Of a stretch of DNA of 64,000 nucleotides, positions 9,308 through 18,070 are shown piece after piece. The stretch spans positions 1-64,000 of the forward strand of contig JBKEEJ010000011.1 in assembly GCA_047777345.1 (NCBI GenBank). Direction: 5' to 3'. Source of the stretch: Anaerocolumna sp047777345 (lineage in GTDB: Bacteria; Bacillota; Clostridia; Lachnospirales; Lachnospiraceae). Numbering within the stretch: the stretch's first letter is position 1; every line of letters starts with the position of its first letter. Position numbers and translations under genes: made by a program. Below the pieces are notes generated by a model. It was not told where the DNA came from. It searched no databases and saw nothing but the letters and a program-made list of their open reading frames with translations.

Positions 9308-9543
9308 ATATTTGAAAATACCCTTTTCACCATCAATATAGCAAAAACTAAAAAAAATGTCAAATTAAAATTTATTGATATTTAACAAAATAATGTAAAA
9401 AAATCAATGAAAAAAATTTACAAACTATACATTTTGTACAATACATAAAAATCAGTTATGTATATTATACAAACTATTGGTAATAAAAAGGAATTAATGT
9501 TAAAAATATATCAATAATGTAAATTTATAGGTTCATCTGATTA

Positions 9544-9572
9544 TTGACATTAATTTGGTTATTGGATATTGT
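9544..9572 (+). promoter_or_regulatory. Candidate sigma-A promoter for the HD-GYP gene
   Basis: TTGACA at 9544-9549, a 17-nt spacer, then TATTGT at 9567-9572 (4 of 6). It is about 95 bp before the start codon at 9668. Confidence 0.45.
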
Positions 9573-9667
9573 ATTATATAGGTGGATAAGATTAGCCTCA
9601 GAGATAGAAGTACAAAAACGCTAAATGTTCATTATCCGCAACTGTTTAATATAATGAGGTGTTTTTA

Positions 9668-10732
9668 ATGCGAAGAATGTTACTTGAAGCTATCAAGGGG
9701 CATGAACTGCTTGCAAAAGATATTGTAAGCAGCAGTGGAATTGTTATTATGTCGGCAGGTTCTGTGATTAAAAAGGAATATGTTAGTAAGCTGGCCGAAT
9801 TAGATATATATTCTGTATATGTTGAAGATGAATTATCCGAAGGAATTGAGGATAACGATAATATTGAAGAAAAAATTAAAGAGCAGTGTCAGGAAATCGT
9901 AAAAAATATTATTGAAAAATATTCGTATCAGGGATATGGCAATCTGGAAAAAATCAGAAGTGTGGCAGAACAGATAATTGGCGATATTATTCAACAGCCT
10001 GAGGTTTTATTTAATATTTCTGGCATTCGTAAAAAAAGTGAAAGCACATATTCACATTCCATTAATGTTTGTGCCTTATCCGTATTATTGGCATTAAAGA
10101 AAAAACTTCCCAAGGCAAAAGTGAAAGAAATTGCTGTCGGGAGTCTTTTGCATGATATAGGTTATAATTCCATCGAATTTGATTACTTAAACCGGAAATA
10201 TAACGAATTCAGCAAAGCGGAACAAAAGGAATTAAAAAAGCATGTTGTCTATGGTTATTCCAATGTCATTAAAGAGGACTGGCTTTCTCCGGTAGCCAAA
10301 GACATTATTTTATGCCATCATGAAAGAATAGATGGTTCTGGATATCCGTTTCATAAAAAAGGAGACAGAATTAAAATAGGAAGTAAAATTGTGGCCATCT
10401 GCGATACTTTTGACCGATTAGTTTATGGATTTTTATGTCCCAGACTTAAGGTTCATCATGCAATTGATTATATAGTAAGTCAGGCAGGTATAAAGTTTGA
10501 TTTTGATATAGTAACCTGTTTTATTGAATCGGTAGCAGCCTATCCTAATGGAACAGTTGTAATAACTAACACAGGGGAAAAAGGAATTGTAATCAGGCAG
10601 AATTTCAAATGTCCCACAAGGCCTGTACTTCATATGATTTCCGATGCTGCCGGCAACAAGTATGAAAATTGGGTGGAAAAAGACTTAAAAAAAGAGTTAA
10701 CTACAATCATAGAAGATACCATTGAAGAGTAA
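9668..10732 (+). CDS. HD-GYP domain cyclic-di-GMP phosphodiesterase
   Basis: 354 residues from the ATG at 9668, chosen because GAGGTG ends 6 nt upstream; a GTG at 9659 overlaps that ribosome site and is less likely. An N-terminal DUF3391-like region (1-60) precedes a helical linker and the HD-GYP domain: H-x-x-N in HSINVCALS, the HD pair at 162-163 (LLHDIGY) and the family signature HHERIDGSGYP at 217-227. HD-GYP proteins hydrolyse c-di-GMP to pGpG or GMP using a bimetal centre. No receiver or PAS domain is attached, so the input is unclear. It is followed by two hairpins and appears to stand alone. Confidence 0.9.
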   Translation: MRRMLLEAIKGHELLAKDIVSSSGIVIMSAGSVIKKEYVSKLAELDIYSVYVEDELSEGIEDNDNIEEKIKEQCQEIVKNIIEKYSYQGYGNLEKIRSVAEQIIGDIIQQPEVLFNISGIRKKSESTYSHSINVCALSVLLALKKKLPKAKVKEIAVGSLLHDIGYNSIEFDYLNRKYNEFSKAEQKELKKHVVYGYSNVIKEDWLSPVAKDIILCHHERIDGSGYPFHKKGDRIKIGSKIVAICDTFDRLVYGFLCPRLKVHHAIDYIVSQAGIKFDFDIVTCFIESVAAYPNGTVVITNTGEKGIVIRQNFKCPTRPVLHMISDAAGNKYENWVEKDLKKELTTIIEDTIEE

Positions 10733-10802
10733 CATATATTTACCGGATACTATCCGGTTTTTGTACATAACTTATGCCGGTTTCGTTTTATCATACGGAT
10801 TG

Positions 10803-10834
10803 CCAGCAATACAAGTATTGCTGGTTTATTTTTT
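10803..10834 (+). terminator. Rho-independent terminator after the HD-GYP gene
   Basis: CCAGCAATAC, a two-base loop, GTATTGCTGG, then a T-rich tail. A smaller hairpin (ACCGGATACTATCCGGTTTTT) precedes it at about 10741. Confidence 0.85.
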
Positions 10835-11085
10835 GAGGGAATCATTACATATTAATATAGAAATATATAAATAGATAATATAAGATAATTGTTATAATAA
10901 TAGATATTTATAATCAAATTGTTCATTATAGTTAAATGAATAATCCTTGCCAGTTACATAAAAATGTGATATAAGTAATAGATAACAATAATTTGTATAA
11001 ATAATTGAAAAGGGATATAATAAATAAGCTGGATTCCATATAATAAATTAATCCAGATTATTTAATAGTTAGGTGGTGGATGATT

Positions 11086-11973
11086 ATGCATAGTTATTTA
11101 AGATCAGTAGGGTTTAGTAACATTGTAGACAGAGTGGAATTAGAAAAGTTGTTAGGCATGATCATGGAACAGCCAACAGAAAAAAAAATATGCGAAATGT
11201 CAAATAAGAAGAAGTTTACTGAAATAACGAAGATGTTTTCCAAGCAAATGGGTATTACCATACGGGGTGAAATAGATGATGATGGTAAGTTTTATATGGA
11301 ACATTATTTTCCATGCTTTATAAGTCAATATATGAGTACCAGAGAAGAGACTTCCATTATTAAGCGGGTAGATACGGAAGCATATACTGGTATGTGCGAT
11401 GATATTAGGCTGGGTGTATCTTTGATTTTTTATTTACAAAATGTAGTAGATTATTTGAAAGATGGAAAAAATCAGACTGACAGGCCATTACCTATCTATT
11501 TAAGTGCACTTTCTATTTCAGGAAAGATAATTCTTCCCATGGAGTTTGACGAAAAGTTGGCAAAAAGCAACAGTGCGGATGTACAGCACAGAAGAAAACT
11601 TATAGCGGAAGCCAAGAAGGGCAATCAGGAGGCGATTGACAGCCTGACAATAGACGATATTGATATGTATACCATGATATCCAGAAGAGCAAAAGTAGAG
11701 GATATTTATTCAATTGTAGAAACATCCTTTTCCCCTTATGGGTCCGAATCCGATAATTATACCATTTTGGGTATTATCGTGGATATGGATGTTTTGGTAA
11801 ATGAGTATACGGGGGAAGAAGTTTACAGTTTAATGGTATCCTGTAATGACGTAATCTTTCAGGTTGCCATTAATAAAAAAGATCTTCTTGGTGAACCGGC
11901 TGTAGGACGAAGATTCAAAGGAAATATCTGGTTGCAGGGAAATATCGATTTTAATGAGAAATGTTTGAATTAA
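11086..11973 (+). CDS. DUF3881-like protein of Lachnospiraceae
   Basis: 295 residues from the ATG at 11086, preferred to that at 11080 because AGGTGG (11071-11076) is 9 nt from it. The N-terminus MHSYLRSVGFSNI and the hydrophilic mixed alpha/beta composition match my recollection of the DUF3881 family, uncharacterised proteins found mainly in Lachnospiraceae. There is no signal peptide, transmembrane segment or metal motif. The C-terminal third is strand-rich (YTILGIIVDMDV, YSLMVSCND). No function can be assigned; the gene stands alone between a terminator and a tRNA. Confidence 0.7.
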   Translation: MHSYLRSVGFSNIVDRVELEKLLGMIMEQPTEKKICEMSNKKKFTEITKMFSKQMGITIRGEIDDDGKFYMEHYFPCFISQYMSTREETSIIKRVDTEAYTGMCDDIRLGVSLIFYLQNVVDYLKDGKNQTDRPLPIYLSALSISGKIILPMEFDEKLAKSNSADVQHRRKLIAEAKKGNQEAIDSLTIDDIDMYTMISRRAKVEDIYSIVETSFSPYGSESDNYTILGIIVDMDVLVNEYTGEEVYSLMVSCNDVIFQVAINKKDLLGEPAVGRRFKGNIWLQGNIDFNEKCLN

Positions 11974-12085
11974 GGTTGACTATTTGCAAATAAAATAGTA
12001 GAATAATTGTGCTGCCATGTTACAGGAGTACTTTTTAGAAAAAATTATCAGACATAAATAATATGGCAGGCAACATTTTAAATAC

Positions 12086-12159
12086 GTCCTCGTAGCTCAG
12101 CTGGATAGAGCACACGCCTCCTAAGCGTGGGGTCGGAGGTTCAAATCCTCTCGGGGACG
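12086..12159 (+). tRNA. tRNA-Arg (anticodon CCT)
   Basis: A 74-nt cloverleaf without encoded CCA. Acceptor GTCCTCG pairs with CGGGGAC; the D arm is GCTCAGCTGGATAGAGC; the anticodon stem CACGC/GCGTG encloses loop CTCCTAA, so the anticodon is CCT reading AGG; the T arm contains GGTTCAAATCC. Confidence 0.96.
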
Positions 12160-12170
12160 TCTGATAATTG

Positions 12171-12209
12171 GCTGTAAGCTTTTGGATTCAGAAGTTTATG
12201 GCTTTTTTT
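12171..12209 (+). terminator. Terminator after tRNA-Arg
   Basis: Imperfect stem GCTGTAAGCTTT / AGAAGTTTATGGC followed by seven T, starting 12 nt after the tRNA. Confidence 0.6.
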
Positions 12210-12384
12210 AATTCAAACAGAAAAATCGGGAAGGTAAATTTTATTTTAAACATTGAAATAAGCCAGATAAAATTTAAAGCGGCTATAAAAAAGCAAACGG
12301 CAGAATTAAGATAAAGAATTATGATATTTAAAAATAAGCAGAATAATATAAATAAGTTAAATAAAATAAGTTAAATATAAGAAA

Positions 12385-12426
12385 AAAATGGCGTACCAGG
12401 GTATATTAACGAAAGTACGCCATTTT
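12385..12426 (-). terminator. Terminator of the D,D-carboxypeptidase gene
   Basis: A perfect 12-bp stem AAAATGGCGTAC / GTACGCCATTTT with a run of T downstream on the minus strand, 20 bp after the minus-strand stop codon. Confidence 0.85.
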
Positions 12427-12445
12427 AATAATCTTAAGGAAAGAT

Positions 12446-13915
12446 TTAAAAATCTATTTTATTCCGATAGCTTCGTTTTCGGTTCCTTTTTTCCAAATAA
12501 GAGTTTCTGCGTTTACGGTAGGGAATTTCCACCAATATCAGATACAGGGTTAGTCCGATTAAAAGACATCCTACGATAATGATAATGATTAACGGCTTTA
12601 AATTACCCGATTCTTCATACTGGCGGATGGGGTTAAGGTCTTGTATTTTGGGACTTTCTGTAGGTTTCGGTATATATGAACTTACCAAGACATTATCCGA
12701 GGAAATATTATCATAAAGAATATCTGCTGAACCTACAAAAGTATCTCCATAAATATATTTAATGGTTCCAATAACATTTATTCCTTCCTTTAATTTCTTG
12801 ACAGGTGACAAGACAATCTCTTTTTTGGCATCTTTATATTCAGCTCCATTGGGAAGCACCACATTTCCTTTCGTACTTATTTTTAATTGGGGATCCGTAT
12901 CACTAAAAAGAGGGCTGTATTTGGTAAATAAGGGAGCTATATCCGTCGTATCTGAACTTTCCATATCTGCCACATTATAAATTGAAAAGTTATCAAAACC
13001 ATAATTTAATAATTTTGCCGTATCCGAATACTCGTTGGCAATGCTGTCACATTGCATAATTACGCTGATAAGGGTCATGCCGTTACGTTCCGCAAAGGTT
13101 ACCAGAGTGTATTTGGCCTTGGAAGTATAACCTGTTTTTCCGCCAATTGCGCCTTCGAATTTTTTGGCTCCGTTAATAAATTTATGATGGTTTGCCAGAT
13201 ATCTGGTTTCATCCTGAATATTGGTTGGTGGGATTACATAGGATTTGGTACTGGTTATCTGGCGGAATATGTCATTATTAATGGCTGCTTTGGCTATTAG
13301 GGCCATATCGTGTACGGAAGTATAGTGATTAGGGTCTGGCAGGCCATGGGGGTTTACAAAATTAGAGTCTGTACAGCCAAGTTCTTTTGCCTTTTTATTC
13401 ATAAGATCGGCGAAAGCTTCAATGCTTCCTGAAATATGTTCTGCAATGGCATAGGATACTTCATTTGCCGACTCTAGCATAATTCCATACAGACATTGTT
13501 CCATAGTCAGCTTTTCGCCCACATCAATACCGATGCGGCTGCTGTCTAAATCTACGTCATAAATGGCATTTTTGGAAAACTCAACCGTCTCTCCCAAGGA
13601 AGAATTATCAAGTGCCACCAGGGCTGTCAGTATTTTTGTAATACTTGCCGGATATAGTTTTTTATGAATATTTTTGGAATATAGGATTGCTCCTGTGGAT
13701 GCGTCCATAACAATGGCAGCGGTGGAGTTTACCTCTGGTTTATCATCAGGCCATTTTAAGCTTGTTTCTTCGGAATTTACATCGGAATTCACTTCGGAAT
13801 TAAGGGAAGTATTACTGTCGACTGTGGCAGAATTGGATACAGTCTGGGCAAAAACAGATGAGGTATTAACAATTAATAGGCATATTATACTGAATAGGGC
13901 AATTGATTTCTTCAT
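12446..13915 (-). CDS. D-alanyl-D-alanine carboxypeptidase (DacF/PBP5 type)
   Basis: 489 residues. A signal peptide (MKKSIALFSIICLLIV...VFAQ) is followed by a Ser/Asn/Glu-rich linker, then the peptidase S11 domain with SxxK (Ser91-Lys94, SITK), SxN (149-151, SAN) and KTG (260-262). A C-terminal PBP5-like beta domain, a transmembrane helix (about 448-470) and a strongly basic tail (RKRRNS...KRNRKRS) follow, so it is anchored at both ends or by the C-terminus. It trims the terminal D-Ala from peptidoglycan stem peptides. AAAGGAG precedes the ATG. An IS256-family element starts only 110 bp upstream and may have displaced its promoter. Confidence 0.93.
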   Translation of the reverse strand: MKKSIALFSIICLLIVNTSSVFAQTVSNSATVDSNTSLNSEVNSDVNSEETSLKWPDDKPEVNSTAAIVMDASTGAILYSKNIHKKLYPASITKILTALVALDNSSLGETVEFSKNAIYDVDLDSSRIGIDVGEKLTMEQCLYGIMLESANEVSYAIAEHISGSIEAFADLMNKKAKELGCTDSNFVNPHGLPDPNHYTSVHDMALIAKAAINNDIFRQITSTKSYVIPPTNIQDETRYLANHHKFINGAKKFEGAIGGKTGYTSKAKYTLVTFAERNGMTLISVIMQCDSIANEYSDTAKLLNYGFDNFSIYNVADMESSDTTDIAPLFTKYSPLFSDTDPQLKISTKGNVVLPNGAEYKDAKKEIVLSPVKKLKEGINVIGTIKYIYGDTFVGSADILYDNISSDNVLVSSYIPKPTESPKIQDLNPIRQYEESGNLKPLIIIIIVGCLLIGLTLYLILVEIPYRKRRNSYLEKRNRKRSYRNKIDF

Positions 13916-14017
13916 GGATGGCTCCTTTAATCTTTAATATATATATTTATCCAAATACTTTTTAGGTGAATCGTCATAAATCATATCAAAAACAGTTATT
14001 CATTCTTATGGGATTGT

Positions 14018-14025
14018 TTTATATT
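14018..14025. repeat. Target site duplication, left copy
   Basis: TTTATATT directly abuts the left end of the insertion sequence and is repeated exactly at 15355-15362. Eight bp is the expected duplication length for IS256-family transposition. Confidence 0.88.
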
Positions 14026-15354
14026 GATAGTGTAAAATAAGTTGTGTAAATAAAAATAGAGAAACTCCGAGGCTTATGGTAAAATGTTTAATGACCAAAT
14101 CAAACATAAACCATTTAACGAAGGAGTTTCTCTATGACGAATGATAACACAAATGCCACAAAGAATCTAGACCTTAATCAAACATTAAATGATTTTCTTA
14201 TTGGTCTTTTAAAACAAACAATGGAACGCCTCATGCAAGAAGAACTCACAAATGTTCTTCAGTATGAAAAATATAGTTATGATGGTCACGGAACAGGTAA
14301 TTCCAGAAATGGTTTCTATTGTAGAGATTATGAAACCAGATATGGAGCAATCCATAATCTAAAAATCCCACGTGACCGTAACAATGAATTCAATCAACAG
14401 CTTATACCTCCTTATGCTAGACGCGATGATTGGCTGGAAAACCTCATCATACGCATGTATGCCAGTGGTATTTCTACCAGAGAAATCGCTAATATCATAG
14501 AAAAACTATACGGTAATTCTTATAGTGCTACAACTATTAGTAACATAACCGATGTTGCGATTGATGAGGTAGAAAAATGGCATAAACGCGACTTAAAGAA
14601 GCGTTATAGCGTTATTTATATAGATGCTCTACATGTAAAACTTAGACGCACTACGGTTGATTCTGATGCTGTTTACTTCATACTTGGTATCGATGAAGAT
14701 GGCTACCGTGAAGTAATTGACTTCTTTATAGGTACTAATGAAAGTGCCTATGTTTGGGAAGAAAACTTACATGCAATTAAAAGTCGTGGTGTAGAGCAGG
14801 TACTTCTTTTTGTCATGGATGGTCTGGCTGGCTTAGATGAGGCAGTCCACAGGGTATACCCAAAAGCTGAAATTCAGCGCTGCATAGTTCATAAAATCCG
14901 TTCTTCCATAAAGAATATCCGGAAGAAAGATATAAGTGCATTTACTACCGATTTAAAAAGCGTATATGAATCACCTAATATGGAATTAGCAAAAAGTGCT
15001 TTAGACGAATTTAACCAGAAATGGGGAAAGTCCTATCGCAAAGTAGTCGATTCCTGGTGTTGTGATGATCAACTTTTTACTTATTTCTTATTTCCAGAAT
15101 CCATTCGTAAATGCATTTATACAACGAATTGGATTGAGCGGTTTAATAAGGAGGTTCGTCGTCTAATCAAAACGAAAGACAGCCTACCTAACGAAGAGGC
15201 ATGCAGCAAACTGGTATACTATAAAGTGATTCATTACAATGAAAGTTGGTCTACCAAAAAATTAAGGGGTTTTGCTACGGCTTATGATGACCTTCAGGAG
15301 ATGTTTAACCTGAAGTATTCATAAATCTATTTACACAAAATTCTTGACACTATC
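14026..15354 (+). mobile_element. IS256-family insertion sequence, complete (1329 bp)
   Basis: Bounded by imperfect terminal inverted repeats: left end 14026-14055 and right end 15325-15354 match at 23 of 30 positions, both beginning GATAGTGT when read inward, and flanked by the 8-bp duplication TTTATATT. It carries one intact transposase. Intact ends, gene and duplication suggest recent, possibly still active transposition. The right end contains an outward TTGACA (15344-15349). Confidence 0.93.
14134..15324 (+). CDS. IS256-family (mutator-type) transposase
   Basis: 396 residues, full length. The N-terminal DNA-binding part includes GHGTGNSRNGFY and the LKIPRDR motif typical of IS256 transposases. 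The catalytic DDE residues are readable as Asp164 (YIDALHVK), Asp229 (VMDGLAGL) and Glu335 (TTNWIERFNKEVRR), with the family C-H pair in IQRCIVHKIR. It cuts and rejoins the element ends by a copy-out route through a circular intermediate in known relatives. AACGAAGGAG precedes the ATG; the stop codon abuts the right inverted repeat. No frameshift is present. Confidence 0.96.
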   Translation: MTNDNTNATKNLDLNQTLNDFLIGLLKQTMERLMQEELTNVLQYEKYSYDGHGTGNSRNGFYCRDYETRYGAIHNLKIPRDRNNEFNQQLIPPYARRDDWLENLIIRMYASGISTREIANIIEKLYGNSYSATTISNITDVAIDEVEKWHKRDLKKRYSVIYIDALHVKLRRTTVDSDAVYFILGIDEDGYREVIDFFIGTNESAYVWEENLHAIKSRGVEQVLLFVMDGLAGLDEAVHRVYPKAEIQRCIVHKIRSSIKNIRKKDISAFTTDLKSVYESPNMELAKSALDEFNQKWGKSYRKVVDSWCCDDQLFTYFLFPESIRKCIYTTNWIERFNKEVRRLIKTKDSLPNEEACSKLVYYKVIHYNESWSTKKLRGFATAYDDLQEMFNLKYS

Positions 15355-15373
15355 TTTATATTTAACATATTAT
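15344..15373 (+). promoter_or_regulatory. Hybrid outward promoter at the IS right end
   Basis: TTGACA (15344-15349) lies inside the right inverted repeat and TATTAT (15368-15373) in flanking chromosomal DNA, 18 nt apart. This is the classic IS256 outward -35 joined to a resident -10. It points toward the 3' end of the convergent araD, so any transcript would be antisense to the ara operon. Confidence 0.5.
15355..15362. repeat. Target site duplication, right copy
   Basis: TTTATATT, identical to 14018-14025, directly after the right inverted repeat. Confidence 0.88.
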
Positions 15374-15502
15374 AGTATATGAAAATAGCACTTATATTAT
15401 AGATTATTTCAGCAGCCGTATCAAGAAAAAATCGGATATTTAGAAAAATTTAAAAAATAATATGACAGATTAAAAAAGGGAAAATTATAAAGCAAAAAGA
15501 AA

Positions 15503-15549
15503 CAGTCAGCAGGAAAGTTGACCCTGTGGCGAAACCTTCGTACTGACTG
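15503..15549 (-). terminator. Branched hairpin, second terminator after araD
   Basis: CAGTCAG pairs with CTGACTG and encloses two smaller stems (CAGG/CCTG type and CGAA/TTCG), making a three-way junction. On the minus strand it is followed by TTTCTTTTT. Confidence 0.5.
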
Positions 15550-15603
15550 CACTTAATAAAGAAATTCTGTGATTTGTTTAAAATGATATCCTTTCGGGCA
15601 GGA

Positions 15604-15660
15604 AAAAATTCTGCATAAGGCAGAAGGCCTGCATAAGGACATGGTAAAACAGAATCTTTT
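15604..15660 (-). terminator. Terminator candidate after araD
   Basis: On the minus strand ATTCTG...CAGAAT with an inner GCAGGCCTTCTGC hairpin and a following T6. The loop contains a direct repeat of CTGCATAAGG. Confidence 0.5.
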
Positions 15661-15680
15661 ATTAAATTAATATTTTAGTT

Positions 15681-16397
15681 TTAATTAAAAGAATTCATTT
15701 TTTTTTGCCCATAGTAGGCGTTTTTACCATGTTTTCTTAAATAATGCTTATCTAGCAATTCCTGCTGCATTGGTTTTATATTGCCTCCTGACAATGCCAA
15801 GTTATGCCATGCCATAAATGCTACTTCCTCTAAAACAACGGCATTATGAACAGCGTTTTTGGGAGAAGTGCCCCAGGTGAAAGGACCATGGCTATATACC
15901 ACAACGCCGGGTATGTCATCCGGATTAAGATTATCCTTTTGGAACCGCTCGATAATTACCTTACCGGTTTCCTTTTCATAAGCCCCTTTTATTTCTTCCG
16001 GTGTCATTTGCCTTGTGCAGGGAATTTCTCCATAAAAATAATCGGCATGTGTGGTCCCTAACGCAGGAATACCTCTGCCTGACTGGGCAAAGGTGGTGGC
16101 CCAGCGGGAATGGGTATGAACAATACCTTTTATATTAGGAAAAGCTTTATACAATTCTATATGAGTAGGTGTATCGGAAGATGGGTTTAGATCTCCTTCA
16201 ATCCGGTTTCCTTCTAAGTCTACAACTACCATGTCTTCCGGTTTCATAGTATCATATTCTACACCGGAAGGCTTTATTACCACATAACCGGAAGCTCGGT
16301 CAATTCCGGATACATTACCCCAGGTAAAAGTTACCAGGTTATACTTAGGAAGCAACATATTCGCTTCATAAACTTGTTTTTTCAGTTCTTCTAACAT
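15681..16397 (-). CDS. araD: L-ribulose-5-phosphate 4-epimerase
   Basis: 238 residues, the usual AraD length. Class II aldolase fold signatures are visible: NLVTFTWGNVSGID near the N-terminus, VIKPSGVEYD, the zinc-binding HTHSRWAT pair with a third His in the C-terminal half (VVYSHGPFTWG), and the EVAFMAWHNL segment. It converts L-ribulose-5-phosphate to D-xylulose-5-phosphate, the last step before the pentose phosphate pathway. It is the third gene of araB-araA-araD, separated from araA by 174 bp that contain a strong hairpin, with AGAAAGGAAG as ribosome site. Confidence 0.95.
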   Translation of the reverse strand: MLEELKKQVYEANMLLPKYNLVTFTWGNVSGIDRASGYVVIKPSGVEYDTMKPEDMVVVDLEGNRIEGDLNPSSDTPTHIELYKAFPNIKGIVHTHSRWATTFAQSGRGIPALGTTHADYFYGEIPCTRQMTPEEIKGAYEKETGKVIIERFQKDNLNPDDIPGVVVYSHGPFTWGTSPKNAVHNAVVLEEVAFMAWHNLALSGGNIKPMQQELLDKHYLRKHGKNAYYGQKKMNSFN

Positions 16398-16416
16398 AGA
16401 CGGACTTCCTTTCTAA

Positions 16417-16468
16417 CTTAGGGGTTGTTGCGTCTGTAAAATGAATTACATGTCCAACAACCCCTAAG
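16417..16468 (-). repeat. Perfect 14-bp hairpin in the araA-araD gap
   Basis: CTTAGGGGTTGTTG pairs exactly with CAACAACCCCTAAG around a 24-nt loop. No T tract follows on the minus strand; instead the araD ribosome site comes directly after. It is therefore better explained as an mRNA processing/stability hairpin or a partial attenuator than a full terminator. Confidence 0.7.
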
Positions 16469-16571
16469 TGGAAATTTTAAATTATATTAATTTCATTTAT
16501 CTTTTAACCAAACAGGCTTTTACAATAATCCTTACTTGGTCTTATTGTAAGTTTAGAAGTTATTTTTTATA

Positions 16572-18047
16572 TTATTTTAATTTCCAGGCAATATCCTGCA
16601 GGAATAATAATTGTTTTAAGGATTCCACATTGGTATCTTTGCCGATATGAACATATTCGATATCCATCATTTCGGCAAAATCCTGCATATGCTCAGCTGT
16701 AAGAGTATAGGAAAATACGGTATGATGTGCGCCGCCGGCTAAAATCCAGCATTCTGCGCCGGTTCTTAAATCAGGCAGTGGCTTCCACATAACTCTTGCA
16801 ACAGGAAGGTTAGGCATTTCATAAATAGGTTTTACTGCTTCCACATCCTGTACGATAAGGCGGAAACGTCCTCCCATATCCACAAGGGATGCAACGATTG
16901 CTTTGCCCGGATGACCTTCGAATACAAGACGGGCCGGATCTGCTTTTCCTCCGATGGAAAGAGGATGAACTTCAATTCTTGGTTTATCTGCTGCCAGGGT
17001 AGGGCATACTTCCAGCATGTGAGCGCCTAGAGATAATTCTTTGCCTTTGGTTAAATCATAAGTATAATCTTCCATAAAGCCGGTGCCGCCTTCTAAACCT
17101 TCGGACATTTGTTTCATAATATGGGTCATAGCAGCAACTTTCCAGTCACCTTCTCCGCCATATCCGAAACCTGCTTCCAGAAGTCTTTGAGTGGCAAGAC
17201 CCGGCAGTTGTTCCATACCGTGAAGGTCTTCAAAAGTATTGGTAAATGCTCCGCATCCGGCTTCAGTTAACATTTTCCTTAAGGCAACTTCAACTCTGGC
17301 CTGATAGCGGATAGAATCGATATTATCTGTGGCAATGGTGTATTTTTCCTCATATTCCTTGTATAAATCGTCCACTTCTTTTTCTGTTACGGAATTAATT
17401 ACTTCTACCAGATCACCAACAGGTGTTGTATTTACTTGCCAGCCAAGTTTAATCTGGGCCTCTACTTTGTCACCTTCCGTTACTGCAACCTGGCGCATAT
17501 TGTCGCCAAAACGCATAACTTTTAAGTTTTTGCTTACCATGCATCCAACGGCAGCTCTCATCCAGGTACTGATTTTTTCCTGAACATCGGAATCTTCCCA
17601 GTATCCTACCACAACTTTTCGTGGCATACGCATTCTGGTGCCGATAAATCCATGTTCTCTGTCACCATGAGCGGATTGGTTTAAATTCATAAAATCCATA
17701 TCCAGTTCTTCGTTTGGCATCTTTCGATTGAATTGAGTATGGAAATGGCACCAAGGTTTTTCTAATATGGACAAACCGTTAATCCACATTTTGGAAGGGG
17801 AGAAAGTATGCATCCAGGTAATGATACCTGCACAATTATCATTGTAATTGGCTTCTTTCATTACTTTTGTAATTTCATCCGGTGTGGTTACAATAGGTTT
17901 ATAAACCACAGAGCAGGGAATGGCAGAAGATTTGTTTAACTCATCTGCAATAATACGGGAATGTTTTTCAACTTCTTTTAAAGTTTCCGGGCCATAAAGA
18001 TGCTGAGAACCGGTAATAAACCAAAATTCATATTGTTTTAATGACAT
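16572..18047 (-). CDS. araA: L-arabinose isomerase
   Basis: 491 residues, full length for AraA. Visible family segments are FWFITGSQHLYG at the N-terminus, GIITWMHTFSPSKMWI, the HGDREHGFI region, FEDLHGMEQLPGLATQRLLEAG (metal-binding Glu residues) and the C-terminal WILAGGAHHTVFSY. It interconverts L-arabinose and L-ribulose in the cytoplasm, using Mn2+ in known relatives. It follows araB by 23 bp with a GGAGGTATAT ribosome site, so the two are cotranscribed from the AraR-controlled promoter upstream of araB. Confidence 0.97.
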   Translation of the reverse strand: MSLKQYEFWFITGSQHLYGPETLKEVEKHSRIIADELNKSSAIPCSVVYKPIVTTPDEITKVMKEANYNDNCAGIITWMHTFSPSKMWINGLSILEKPWCHFHTQFNRKMPNEELDMDFMNLNQSAHGDREHGFIGTRMRMPRKVVVGYWEDSDVQEKISTWMRAAVGCMVSKNLKVMRFGDNMRQVAVTEGDKVEAQIKLGWQVNTTPVGDLVEVINSVTEKEVDDLYKEYEEKYTIATDNIDSIRYQARVEVALRKMLTEAGCGAFTNTFEDLHGMEQLPGLATQRLLEAGFGYGGEGDWKVAAMTHIMKQMSEGLEGGTGFMEDYTYDLTKGKELSLGAHMLEVCPTLAADKPRIEVHPLSIGGKADPARLVFEGHPGKAIVASLVDMGGRFRLIVQDVEAVKPIYEMPNLPVARVMWKPLPDLRTGAECWILAGGAHHTVFSYTLTAEHMQDFAEMMDIEYVHIGKDTNVESLKQLLFLQDIAWKLK

Positions 18048-18070
18048 AATATATACCTCCTTGTGGTAAA

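Larger units (their letters stand above)
9226..9667. other. Divergent adhE / HD-GYP intergenic region
   Basis: About 440 bp, very AT-rich. It holds the Rex-like operator (9290-9307), a further half-site TTAACAA (9382-9388), and a candidate promoter for the HD-GYP gene (9544-9572). No reading frame is supported. Confidence 0.55.
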
